DNA of 64,000 nt from Anaerocolumna cellulosilytica (GCF_014218335.1 NZ_AP023367.1:3473501-3537500); one strand, 5' to 3'; positions 38,001-48,453 are shown, counted from the first letter of the stretch. Program-made: numbers and translations. Notes: generated from the sequence alone by a model not told the origin.

Positions 38001-39781
38001 TTTATATTAAAACTTAGCAAGTTCGGGCGATAGTCTCCATCTATGCCCATTTACATTCCATTCTGTTTATATTAAAACAGTAGGCATTACCCTCATATTA
38101 TGAGTATAGTAAATATTTACATTCCATTCTGTTTATATTAAAACGAAGCTTTTCCATGTAGGTGTCCCACTCGCTTTTCTATTTACATTCCATTCTGTTT
38201 ATATTAAAACGTAATCCAACAATTGCTATCCGTGCATAAAATTTGTTATTTACATTCCATTCTGTTTATATTAAAACCCACTTGTCCGCTGTATAAGTCG
38301 TATAGCCAGGAACATTTACATTCCATTCTGTTTATATTAAAACCTTATGGCAATAATTTTAGACCTCATTCTTATCGATTTACATTCCATTCTGTTTATA
38401 TTAAAACTAATAAAAGAAGGTGAACAATATGTAACAGTAAGAATTTACATTCCATTCTGTTTATATTAAAACTGTAATGGCAGTTTTAGGTGTAGGGCTT
38501 AACATCATTTACATTCCATTCTGTTTATATTAAAACATTAGCCAAGCTTAATAGATATAAAGTAGGTCAAGAATTTACATTCCATTCTGTTTATATTAAA
38601 ACTTCTGTTTGTAAAACTCATCTTCTGTTTTGTCTAAATTTACATTCCATTCTGTTTATATTAAAACTCTAGCTAGTCGGTGTAATGCTGCCGGTCTTGT
38701 GAATTTACATTCCATTCTGTTTATATTAAAACGTTTTGTACCAGACCATGCATTAGACATAAATTTATTATTTACATTCCATTCTGTTTATATTAAAACA
38801 CAACGGACATTTAATAAGTGAGGTGATTTTTTAAATTTACATTCCATTCTGTTTATATTAAAACTGAAACATCAATCTGTGCTCCCTTAATCCTATAAGT
38901 ATTTACATTCCATTCTGTTTATATTAAAACGCGTCTAACATGAATTTATATCTAGAAACATCAATTTACATTCCATTCTGTTTATATTAAAACTGTACCT
39001 CATAGCCTCGGCAAGTGTCATTTTTTCACATTTACATTCCATTCTGTTTATATTAAAACCTGATTTCATTCGCTCAAACCACATCTTTCCTGCCTTATTT
39101 ACATTCCATTCTGTTTATATTAAAACCAATTGAAAAAACCGCAGTCAGATTTACCGAGAACCATTTACATTCCATTCTGTTTATATTAAAACCTTGGCCA
39201 TAGATTCAAAATCAGTTGTCCATTTACATTTACATTCCATTCTGTTTATATTAAAACTTATAGGCTGTGGGGAAGAAACAATCTGCTTGTGTAATTTACA
39301 TTCCATTCTGTTTATATTAAAACCCAAATATCGGTTTCAGATTATATGGATTATTGGAATTTACATTCCATTCTGTTTATATTAAAACGCAATCGAAGCC
39401 GGTATTGAGTAGCGGTTGTGCAAAATTTACATTCCATTCTGTTTATATTAAAACAAATTAAATTGTCAGGTGGTTGTCCAATCTAGACTATTTACATTCC
39501 ATTCTGTTTATATTAAAACTATTTTTTCTTTCTTTCCAAAAATCATTTTAAGGGAATTTACATTCCATTCTGTTTATATTAAAACCAATTTAGAAACGGA
39601 TATACCATCAGATACAAACTTATTTACATTCCATTCTGTTTATATTAAAACTCTGCTAATAACTCAGCAGGCGCTACAACAGTAAAATTTACATTCCATT
39701 CTGTTTATATTAAAACTTTTCCTCTGCTATATATTCCCTCACAGATTCTTCATTTACATTCCATTCTGTTTATATTAAAAC
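32073..39781 (-). CRISPR. Type I-B CRISPR array, 118 repeats and 117 spacers
   Basis: A 30-bp repeat that on the plus strand begins ATTTACATTCC, continues ATTCTGTTTA and ends TATTAAAAC recurs every 64-67 bp from 32073 to 39781. I counted 117 full repeats plus one truncated one (32073-32097, 25 nt, five bases missing and one changed) and spacers of mostly 34-37 nt. One repeat (33517) has a single C-to-T change; the others read as identical. The degenerate copy at the low end and cas2 at the high end show that the leader is at 39782+ and that crRNAs are read from the minus strand, ending in the 8-nt handle ATGTAAAT, as in C. difficile-type I-B repeats. Several spacers are related (see findings). 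Confidence 0.98.
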
Positions 39782-39987
39782 CCTTATTACTCAAATAGGC
39801 ATTATAAGAGGTTTATACATACATTTTCTGTCTACCTCTAAATAATTTATCCAGATATTTAAGCGATACAATCTTCTATAACTTCTAAATAACATTATAA
39901 CAGCATTTCTTATAGCTGTCGAGCCTCCTAGATTTAAGCAATTTGACAGGTCGACAATTAATAAATTTACCTCTACTACCATTCAGC
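39782..39987 (-). promoter_or_regulatory. CRISPR leader
   Basis: 206 bp between the cas2 stop codon and the first repeat, AT-rich and without a convincing gene. It contains the array promoter and would also carry the signals for insertion of new spacers next to 39781. Confidence 0.8.
39894..39922 (-). promoter_or_regulatory. Array promoter within the leader
   Basis: Minus strand TCGACA (39922-39917), 17 bp, TATAAT (39899-39894). It would start transcription near 39887, about 105 nt before the first repeat, so the array need not depend on the cas promoter. Confidence 0.65.
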
Positions 39988-40266
39988 TTAGAAGAAATTA
40001 GATGTCTTATCATCCTCTTTCCCCCAGAACTCTTTTTGCATCCATCTCTCTTCTCTACTTTTAAAAATAATTACTGAATCTCTGTTTTCTCGTATATGCT
40101 TATTTAACTCTAACTTCAACTGCTGTAATAGAGCTGGCGTAATATCACCTTCAAATACAGATTTTTGGACATGGGTAAGATACTTTTTACAGATTTTAAA
40201 TATGTTACGTGAAGCTTTGGCACCATTATCATCAACTTCTATATCATATATAAGAACCACATACAT
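39988..40266 (-). CDS. cas2: CRISPR adaptation endonuclease Cas2
   Basis: 92 aa from ATG 40266 (GGTGGTG just upstream), the usual Cas2 length; an in-frame start at 40308 lies inside cas1 and is less likely. Ferredoxin-like fold with conserved Asp in YVVLIYDIEVD at the first strand and the typical SRNIFKICKKYLTHVQKSVFEG segment. It forms the spacer-integration complex with Cas1. The start lies 1-2 bp past the cas1 stop. The gene is next to the leader. Confidence 0.95.
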   Translation of the reverse strand: MYVVLIYDIEVDDNGAKASRNIFKICKKYLTHVQKSVFEGDITPALLQQLKLELNKHIRENRDSVIIFKSREERWMQKEFWGKEDDKTSNFF

Positions 40267-40267
40267 A

Positions 40268-41260
40268 TCACCACCAAATTTTAAACCCTTCATATTTTTT
40301 ATCGCCAATAAGATGTTTGATTAGTTTATAACATTCCAGTCTAATCAGATGACGGTACGACACATTTCTTCCGAGTTCTTTATGTTTTATTGTTCTATTC
40401 AGACATTCGTCATACTCTTTTAATACCTTCTTTCTTCCACCATCTTTTAAGTAGTAATAATTAGAATCCCTTTCAAAATCTTTCTCAGTTATCATATTCC
40501 TATTCAATACTGAAAATATAATTCGGTCAGATATTAAAGGTTTAAATATTTCAGAAATATCCAACGAAAGTGAAAACCTTCTTTCACCAGGGCTGTGCAG
40601 ATAACTGATTGTAGGATTTAACTGTGTAACATATATTTCGGTTAAACAACTGGTGTAAACTAAAGAATTCACAAACGATATTAGTGTATTTACCATATTA
40701 TCTGGGGGTCTTTTCACACGTTTTTCAAAATCAACTTCTTGATTTATTATGCTTGTCCAACAATTATAATAAACTTTACGTATACTTCCTTCCACACCCA
40801 TAAGTGAATGAATGTCACTGGTACGTTTTATTTCATTTCGTAATCCTTTTATTTCTGATATACTACTTTCTAAATCCCGTTCTCTTTCATTATAATAACG
40901 CAAATTCCTTAGAATATTATAACTTGCAGCCTCAATAAACTCTTTTGCTATGATTAGTCTTTGTTCCTCATTGGTGTAGTGATTTACTTGCTCCACCAAT
41001 AAGTTTCCAGATACATTTGTCTCCTTGGGATAAAAACTACCTGTATAGAACCCATAATAATTAAAGATATGTATTGGTAACGATAACTGTCCTGCATAAT
41101 TTAATGTTTTTGTATTTAAAGATACCTCGCCAAACAAGTATATATCTCTTGTCATATTTACCTTGATATCTTTAAAATTCCCATCAGGTGCAGTCATCCG
41201 AAGCACGTTGTCTTTCCTCTTTAACTCACCATCTGAAAACAAATAAAAACTTTCTGACAT
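40268..41260 (-). CDS. cas1: CRISPR adaptation integrase Cas1
   Basis: 330 aa from ATG 41260, which has AAGGAG 8 nt upstream; the frame open from 41305 would overlap cas4. N-terminal beta domain with FYLFSDGELKRKDN, and the alpha-helical catalytic domain with metal-binding Glu in LMGVEGSIRK (about 155), His in SYLHSPGERR and Asp/Glu in LDISEIFKPLISD. It inserts new spacers at the leader end with Cas2. All key residues are intact. Confidence 0.96.
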   Translation of the reverse strand: MSESFYLFSDGELKRKDNVLRMTAPDGNFKDIKVNMTRDIYLFGEVSLNTKTLNYAGQLSLPIHIFNYYGFYTGSFYPKETNVSGNLLVEQVNHYTNEEQRLIIAKEFIEAASYNILRNLRYYNERERDLESSISEIKGLRNEIKRTSDIHSLMGVEGSIRKVYYNCWTSIINQEVDFEKRVKRPPDNMVNTLISFVNSLVYTSCLTEIYVTQLNPTISYLHSPGERRFSLSLDISEIFKPLISDRIIFSVLNRNMITEKDFERDSNYYYLKDGGRKKVLKEYDECLNRTIKHKELGRNVSYRHLIRLECYKLIKHLIGDKKYEGFKIWW

Positions 41261-41276
41261 GCTAATTCTCCTTGGC

Positions 41277-41765
41277 TTATATGTAACAGAACTCATAATA
41301 GGCACATGATTTACATATTTTTGATTCTATAACCACTGGACTCTTTTTCTGTTCTGCAATGTAATTGATATCTTCAATTATCTCTTTAATTTTGTCCAAA
41401 TCTCTTTCTTCTAAATAAACATCTTTCCGTTGTCTTATCTTAGGATAGTCTATGATTCCTTTCTCAATAGGTATTCCCCTTTGTTGTAAGAAGTATATGT
41501 AATATTTAACTTGCCATAAAGAGGCCTCTTCAATACTTTTACTTTTTCTAATCTCATGTAGGATTTTCCAATCCTTGATAAAATCTATATTTACAGTTTC
41601 ATCAATTAAAATCTGTTTATCTTCTCTTCCATAACTGTTTTCATCTAAAAGTTTTCCAAGCAAAACATTTTCACTTTCATCCTCTAATGAGATATTATTA
41701 ATGAAACACCAAAGTTTACGGTGACAAACAAAATAATAATAGAACATTGTACCTGTTACACGCAT
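41277..41765 (-). CDS. cas4: CRISPR-associated exonuclease Cas4
   Basis: 162 aa, the compact Cas4 of type I-B systems. Cysteines for the iron-sulfur cluster are at the N-terminus (FVCHRKLWCF, about 13-22) and in the C-terminal CKSCAYYEFC (about 150-159). Between them lie the RecB-like nuclease motifs, including GKLLDEN, ILIDETVNIDF and KYYIYFLQQRG. Cas4 trims prespacers and helps choose those with a correct PAM and orientation, consistent with the constant PAM-side ends of repeated spacers in this array. It is 17 bp upstream of cas1 and 17 bp downstream of cas3. Confidence 0.93.
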   Translation of the reverse strand: MRVTGTMFYYYFVCHRKLWCFINNISLEDESENVLLGKLLDENSYGREDKQILIDETVNIDFIKDWKILHEIRKSKSIEEASLWQVKYYIYFLQQRGIPIEKGIIDYPKIRQRKDVYLEERDLDKIKEIIEDINYIAEQKKSPVVIESKICKSCAYYEFCYI

Positions 41766-41781
41766 ACTTTCCCTTCCCTAC

Positions 41782-44094
41782 TTAGAAAAATCTATCATCT
41801 GCATTAATAAATTCTTGATTTTTAGTATTGCTAAAGCTAATTCCGACTTCATCATCATAATCTGCATCAATAACAAAAAATACAAGCCCATTCTTTAGTT
41901 TTAATTGCTCTTTAAAAACATTAGTGCCAAATGCTAATCTACTTTGAACAGGAACCATAAAATCACGTATCACTTCCTGAGCTTCTATCTTTTCTAGCTT
42001 TGTTGACTCATTTCCATCATTGCCATTGACTATGTTCATATTCTCTCTTATCCATTCTTCATTTACAGTAAAAATGGACTGAGGTATAGCTGACACCTGG
42101 CTAATATCACGAAACAGCTTGGTAACAGTCTGCTTACTATATTCATACTCTGTAATATTTCTAATATAATCTAAAGTATAAATAATTTTCTTATAATAAT
42201 CTGTAGCAGCAAGTTCCTCAATTGAATATAATCTATCAATCATTTCCACTTTCATTTTTTCACTTATTTTTCCATCCACTACTAGTTGACTTTTCGACAG
42301 TTCAAAGATTTCAGGTTCTATTACTGAATTTTTTCCAATTCCGCTGCATTTTTTATTTCCTCCGGTAAATACAAAGCAGTTGTAATCTACATCCAAAGTT
42401 CGATGTCTATAACATCGTCCCATTCTCTGAAATAATCCATTCAAATCAGATAGTTCAGTAAACAGTAAATCAAAGTCAATATCAAGGGACGCTTCCACCA
42501 ACTGAGTACTAACCCATATTTCATGTATTTCACTTCCCTTTTTGCCTGTTTGCATTATCAACTTTTCCTTTACATCCCTGTCTTTTCTTATAAATCCACT
42601 GTGTAGTAAATGTATTTTTTCTTTATCGGAAGTCTTTAATGACTCCTTAAGTTTTAAATAAACTTCTTTTGCTCGTTTTATAGTATTGCATATAACAAGA
42701 ATCCTATTATTTTTATAGTAATTAGCAATCTGAGCTATACTTTCTTCCTCTTCAATGGATGCCTCCACTCTTTTTATGCTATGACGAATCCAATTATTTG
42801 TGAATGTATTTGGCTCAGGTGGTACTAAGCCTTCTGAGTTCATTAAATCCAAAAACAGTCTAGGAAATGTAGCTGTTAATATGGCATATTTTCCCCCAAG
42901 CTTAGTTATATAAGATAACCCAACAATTAAATAGGCAACCAAATCAGAGGAATACATTTGGATTTCATCAATAATTATCTTAGAATATGACAAAGTTGCA
43001 AGCTTAGATTCAAACCCCTTATACCTATATACAAAGTCAAATATCTGGTCTATTGTACATATGGTTAAAGGAAGGGATAATTGCTTAGTACTTGTATAAT
43101 AATATTCAAGCTGTGAATCCCCTGTTTCTGAATGTCCATACTTCTTCCACTCTTTCTTTTCATCCTCTGCATATATTTTCAAAGTATCAGAATGAAGTAA
43201 ACCAACCTTTCTTCTATCTTCGTCATTTACTATACTTTCTATAATTCGTTTATATATTGCATTAATAGCACTTTTTAAGGGAAGTGTAAAAAACCCCTTA
43301 TTATTTCCAAGCCAAAGCAACCCTGCCTCTGTTTTTCCCATGCCTGTCTGGGCTATAACAATAACGTTATTGTCTTGATTTTTTAGCATATAGTTCTGTA
43401 AATCATTCCATTCAGCTAATTCGTTCTTTTTTCTCCACTCGCACAATATTCTATTCAATGTTATAGATAAAAAATCATTCTTAACTTCAACACAAAGTGG
43501 GCTGCTCTCTCCAGTAATATATGAACTGGCTGCATAATCAATCCGGTTTAAAAGACCTTTTAACATTACATACTTATAAAAATATATATTATCTCTGCTT
43601 TCATACAACCTCTCTCCCATCATAAAATATTTCTGGTCAAATTCTGGATTGAAATATTTAGTAGGTAATTTGGAATACTCAAATTGTTTAACAATAGTAT
43701 CCATTTGTTCTAATTCGTCATATATATCATCCATATTGTAATTCATTTCTCTTTCATGATGGTATGCTACAGCATGAAAGAGTACCATTATATCCTGATG
43801 ATTATACCCTTTATTAATCAGATATTTAACATCAATAAATCCAAGACTAAGCATACCATGCGGGATACCTGTATTCCTACCTTTTCCTTGCATAACCTGT
43901 TGAAAAGAATAATTTATTTTCCCTAAATCATGATAAATACAAGCCAAATACAACATATACCAATCAATGTTAATATCTGGATATATCTTTTTTAAAATTT
44001 CGTAATTAGCAAGTAAATCATTTGTATGTTCCATTATATCTTTTCTAGGTTTTGTTTTGGCAATAAATCTCTCATCTGCTTTTTTATCTGGCAT
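41782..44094 (-). CDS. cas3: CRISPR nuclease-helicase Cas3 (HD and helicase fused)
   Basis: 770 aa. N-terminal HD nuclease with the metal-binding pair in CIYHDLGK (His55-Asp56) and later VAYHHERE. Superfamily 2 helicase: Walker A AQTGMGKTEAG (about 248), DEIQ box in IIIDEIQMYSSD, motif III LTATFPR, and motif VI QRMGRCYRHR (about 560). It is recruited by target-bound Cascade and degrades the DNA. All core motifs are intact, so the system looks capable of interference. Start has AAGGAG upstream. Confidence 0.96.
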   Translation of the reverse strand: MPDKKADERFIAKTKPRKDIMEHTNDLLANYEILKKIYPDINIDWYMLYLACIYHDLGKINYSFQQVMQGKGRNTGIPHGMLSLGFIDVKYLINKGYNHQDIMVLFHAVAYHHEREMNYNMDDIYDELEQMDTIVKQFEYSKLPTKYFNPEFDQKYFMMGERLYESRDNIYFYKYVMLKGLLNRIDYAASSYITGESSPLCVEVKNDFLSITLNRILCEWRKKNELAEWNDLQNYMLKNQDNNVIVIAQTGMGKTEAGLLWLGNNKGFFTLPLKSAINAIYKRIIESIVNDEDRRKVGLLHSDTLKIYAEDEKKEWKKYGHSETGDSQLEYYYTSTKQLSLPLTICTIDQIFDFVYRYKGFESKLATLSYSKIIIDEIQMYSSDLVAYLIVGLSYITKLGGKYAILTATFPRLFLDLMNSEGLVPPEPNTFTNNWIRHSIKRVEASIEEEESIAQIANYYKNNRILVICNTIKRAKEVYLKLKESLKTSDKEKIHLLHSGFIRKDRDVKEKLIMQTGKKGSEIHEIWVSTQLVEASLDIDFDLLFTELSDLNGLFQRMGRCYRHRTLDVDYNCFVFTGGNKKCSGIGKNSVIEPEIFELSKSQLVVDGKISEKMKVEMIDRLYSIEELAATDYYKKIIYTLDYIRNITEYEYSKQTVTKLFRDISQVSAIPQSIFTVNEEWIRENMNIVNGNDGNESTKLEKIEAQEVIRDFMVPVQSRLAFGTNVFKEQLKLKNGLVFFVIDADYDDEVGISFSNTKNQEFINADDRFF

Positions 44095-44114
44095 AATTTC
44101 TCCTTATTATTGCA

Positions 44115-45762
<1,648 letters not shown>

Positions 45763-45782
45763 AATTTACACCTCTCCATTTT

Positions 45783-47498
45783 CTATTTGTTTTCCTTGTT
45801 ACTTTCATTATTATTACTATTCCTATCTTTATCTCCATCTATTAAATTAGTAACAAAGGCATACCCTATAGTATAAAAAACTTCAGATTCTTCTTGTAAT
45901 ATTTCAGGTATAATTGATGGAACTTCTTTGCCAACATACATATAACAATTTAAAACCAAGTCCATAAACATATATTTATTACCTGTTTTTAAAGCATTCA
46001 TTAAACGATAATTAATACCTGACAGTTTATTAGAATCCTTATATGCCTCTCTAAGTTTTTTACCTTCTTGCAGTGCTCTTAACCTATAATTAGAATTCAT
46101 ATCTTTCAGCCCCCCTAATCTTTTGATTAACTCAATATTTATATTTAATATATTATTAATATGCCCTGTGTGAAAAAAACAATTATTTGGTGTTGATATC
46201 TTATAATAAAGTAATTTATGAATTAACAGGAAAAGGTTTTGATTATTAAAAAGATGATTTAAGACCTGTTCATATATACTTATAGTCTCTTTTCCTTCTT
46301 TATAATATGCTCGTAGTAATCCTTGTTTTTCTTCTTTTCCGGCAATTTCAATAATACAATCTTTTATTACACACAAGGTAGACTCTGGTACTATATTGAA
46401 TTTATAGCTTTCATTTTCATATCTTACAATTTGAACATCTGCTAATTCAAAAATTTCTTTTTCCAAGGTTTGCTTTATCAAAGCGTTTACTAGAACACTA
46501 TATAATTTTCTTGTATCATAATTATTTTCGCCACCTTTTAAAATATCAGCCTTCACTTGGTTATTCACTTTAATATTGTATTCCATATTCACATTGGCAT
46601 TAATGTATAGACCTCTTCCTGTAACATAAGTAAATCCAGCTGGCAAACATGAATATATCAGTTTACAGATAGGGCATACTGCAATATCATTATAAAAATT
46701 CCATACATGTGATGTCTTTCTTGCTATATCAAAACCAAATTGGTTCAGAAAACTCATATCGTTATTAAAATCTTTCATAGGCATACCACAAGTGAAGCAT
46801 TCATTCTTATATTTGGATTGGTCGAATTGTAAATACTCAAAGACTGGTTTTATAAAATATGTATTGTAATCTTCATAGATATCTAAAGTTTTTGTTTGCG
46901 GATATAAAAAACTTACTCCATTCCAACCATTTTTTAAAATCCCATATATAACATTTTTGCCTGCTATATAACGCTTTCCTGACTCATGACTACAATAACA
47001 TATAATATCCTCTATAATTTTATATTGAATTTTCACTTCCTCAATAAATTTACTTTTTTCTTGCTCAAAAGACTTATCATCTTTTGGTTCCTTGACTTTT
47101 TGCAGCTTTTTTTCAAGTGTCTGTATATAATCCATGTCCCCCATTAGTTTAAAAGCTGCTTTAAAACTGTTACTAGTCAGGTATCTTTTTAAAGTATCTT
47201 TTATAAAGATATTAATATTTTTTAGCTCTTTAAGATCTACAGCCTTAAAATCATTATCCCTATGATATTCTATCTTGTCTTTATAACTGACAATACGATA
47301 CCATGGAAGTGTATTTTCGTAAGTATTAATAAAATATTCAAAATACTTCTCTTCAAAATTTTCTAAATGTCTCACATGAAAATTAATGGTGTTATTGTGA
47401 AAGTTAATATTATTTTTTCCTATAATATTAATAAACCCTGTTAAAGCTGCATTCCACATCCAATCTCCAAGTTGTAATGTTATTTCCTCTCTTTCCAT
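45783..47498 (-). CDS. cas8b: Cascade large subunit Cas8b (Cst1 type)
   Basis: 571 aa. The zinc-finger pairs of the Cst1 family are seen as CFTCGMP (about 239-242) and CPICKLIYSCLPAGFTY (about 277-280), giving a CXXC-CXXC layout. The remainder is AT-rich in code and divergent, as usual for Cas8. It recognises the PAM and recruits Cas3. The last 20 residues are polar, with many Asn (KDRNSNNNESNKENK). GGAGGTGATTTT precedes the ATG. Confidence 0.9.
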   Translation of the reverse strand: MEREEITLQLGDWMWNAALTGFINIIGKNNINFHNNTINFHVRHLENFEEKYFEYFINTYENTLPWYRIVSYKDKIEYHRDNDFKAVDLKELKNINIFIKDTLKRYLTSNSFKAAFKLMGDMDYIQTLEKKLQKVKEPKDDKSFEQEKSKFIEEVKIQYKIIEDIICYCSHESGKRYIAGKNVIYGILKNGWNGVSFLYPQTKTLDIYEDYNTYFIKPVFEYLQFDQSKYKNECFTCGMPMKDFNNDMSFLNQFGFDIARKTSHVWNFYNDIAVCPICKLIYSCLPAGFTYVTGRGLYINANVNMEYNIKVNNQVKADILKGGENNYDTRKLYSVLVNALIKQTLEKEIFELADVQIVRYENESYKFNIVPESTLCVIKDCIIEIAGKEEKQGLLRAYYKEGKETISIYEQVLNHLFNNQNLFLLIHKLLYYKISTPNNCFFHTGHINNILNINIELIKRLGGLKDMNSNYRLRALQEGKKLREAYKDSNKLSGINYRLMNALKTGNKYMFMDLVLNCYMYVGKEVPSIIPEILQEESEVFYTIGYAFVTNLIDGDKDRNSNNNESNKENK

Positions 47499-47519
47499 AA
47501 AATCACCTCCATCCTATGC

Positions 47520-48254
47520 TTATTGTATAAGTTCAAGATTACCAAATCCAAGTGAACGCTTCCCACCAATGCCTCTCTGATACAAATACTGTAGCAAGTA
47601 AGGTTCGCCTTTCATAGTAATGATTCCAAGAGAGGTTGCTATTTTATATTCATAACTGGATACAATTACTTTTTTCATTTTAACAAAGTTAATTTGAAGT
47701 TGCTTAATGTCAAAACTTATATCCCTGTCCATCTTTCCATTTAGTTCACTTATCAAGTTCCTTTTTAGAATAGATGCGGCTTCCTCATCTTCAAATGTAT
47801 AAAAACAATCTTTTCCTGTCTCCTTGGAGTGGTCACGTATAACAAGGGGCGACAGTGTGTTGAACACAGCTTGATTTTGGGTTATAATTTTTTCCTTTTC
47901 ACTGGTTATATTAATGAGCCTAATAGCATTTCCCCCTGACAGTTTGTACCATATAAATTTCTGACCGCATAGTGCATTATATAATTGAATCCCCAAAAAA
48001 GAGTCTGGCGTACTAAAATTCAATATCATTCTTTTGCTTTTAATACTTATGTACTCTTTATAAAATTGAGTTGGAGGAACGAAATAAACAGAGAACGTAA
48101 AATCTTTATTGGTGTTATTTCCGTTGCCGTATAATTCATGATAAAATTCTTTATTATACTTTTCTGTACAAAACTTAATGTAAGCTAAAATTTTTCTGCG
48201 ATAGTCAATTTCCAGTACTTCTTGTTCTAATTCAAATGTAAAATGTAATCTCAC
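47520..48254 (-). CDS. cas6: crRNA-processing endoribonuclease Cas6
   Basis: 244 aa. Two RAMP-like domains; the C-terminal glycine-rich loop of the family is clear (GIGGKRSLGFGNLELI, residues 227-242). It cuts the repeat 8 nt from its 3' end to leave the ATGTAAAT handle. GTG start with AAAGGAG 7 nt upstream. First gene of the cas operon, about 165 nt behind the predicted transcription start, so the pseudo-array at 48308-48388 lies in its own mRNA leader and could be a Cas6 substrate. Confidence 0.93.
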   Translation of the reverse strand: MRLHFTFELEQEVLEIDYRRKILAYIKFCTEKYNKEFYHELYGNGNNTNKDFTFSVYFVPPTQFYKEYISIKSKRMILNFSTPDSFLGIQLYNALCGQKFIWYKLSGGNAIRLINITSEKEKIITQNQAVFNTLSPLVIRDHSKETGKDCFYTFEDEEAASILKRNLISELNGKMDRDISFDIKQLQINFVKMKKVIVSSYEYKIATSLGIITMKGEPYLLQYLYQRGIGGKRSLGFGNLELIQ

Positions 48255-48274
48255 TGTTTATCTCCTTTAATAAT

Positions 48275-48289
48275 TTAATTTATTGCCAT
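48275..48289 (-). CDS. Four-codon minimal open frame before cas6
   Basis: ATG GCA ATA AAT TAA with GGAG placed 8 nt upstream (48298-48301). It ends 20 nt before the cas6 start. Such a short frame may be chance; a leader peptide, or a tRNA-sequestering RNA of the CreT kind, are speculative readings. Confidence 0.2.
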   Translation of the reverse strand: MAIN

Positions 48290-48307
48290 TACTATTACTC
48301 CAATATA

Positions 48308-48388
48308 AAATAAATTCCATTATGAGTATATTAATATTTTTGTAAATTTAAAGACTTAATTTACATTCCTTTTAGTTAATATAAAAAC
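48308..48388 (-). ncRNA. Pseudo-repeat/pseudo-spacer mini-array upstream of cas6 (crRNA-like guide)
   Basis: Pseudo-repeat 1 (48359-48388) agrees with the array repeat at 25 of 30 bases, including the whole last 11 nt in crRNA sense and thus the handle ATGTAAAT. A 21-nt pseudo-spacer (48338-48358, minus strand, beginning TAAGTCTTTAAATTTAC) separates it from pseudo-repeat 2 (48308-48337), which agrees at 22 of 30, including ten consecutive bases. Changes in repeat 1 are all in the part away from the handle. Cas6 processing would give a short crRNA-like RNA. Its seed matches a PAM-flanked site at 48391. Function is inferred. Confidence 0.7.
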
Positions 48389-48411
48389 CATAAGTATTTA
48401 ATTTTACCTGT
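48388..48411 (+). promoter_or_regulatory. Predicted Cascade binding site at the cas promoter start
   Basis: CCA (48388-48390) is followed by TAAGTATTTAATTTTAC (48391-48407). This matches the pseudo-spacer at 15 of 17 bases, with mismatches only at positions 6 and 12. CCA is a working PAM in C. difficile type I-B. The site covers about +7 to +30 of the predicted transcript. Confidence 0.6.
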
Positions 48412-48424
48412 TACTCTTTTTTAC

Positions 48425-48453
48425 ATTATATTTCCTTTTTTGTAAATTGTCAG
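48425..48453 (-). promoter_or_regulatory. Sigma-A promoter of the cas operon
   Basis: Minus strand CTGACA (48453-48448), exactly 17 bp, TATAAT (48430-48425). Transcription should start near 48418 and run through the mini-array into cas6. Confidence 0.7.

Noticed and set aside
32109-39685. Many plus-strand frames of 60-120 codons inside the array, all containing LHSILFILK or FTFHSVYIK
   Set aside because: They are translations of the 30-bp repeat in different frames and have no ribosome sites.
39791-39982. 63-codon minus-strand frame between cas2 and the array
   Set aside because: It fills the leader, overlaps the array promoter and resembles no known protein; the position is that of a normal CRISPR leader.
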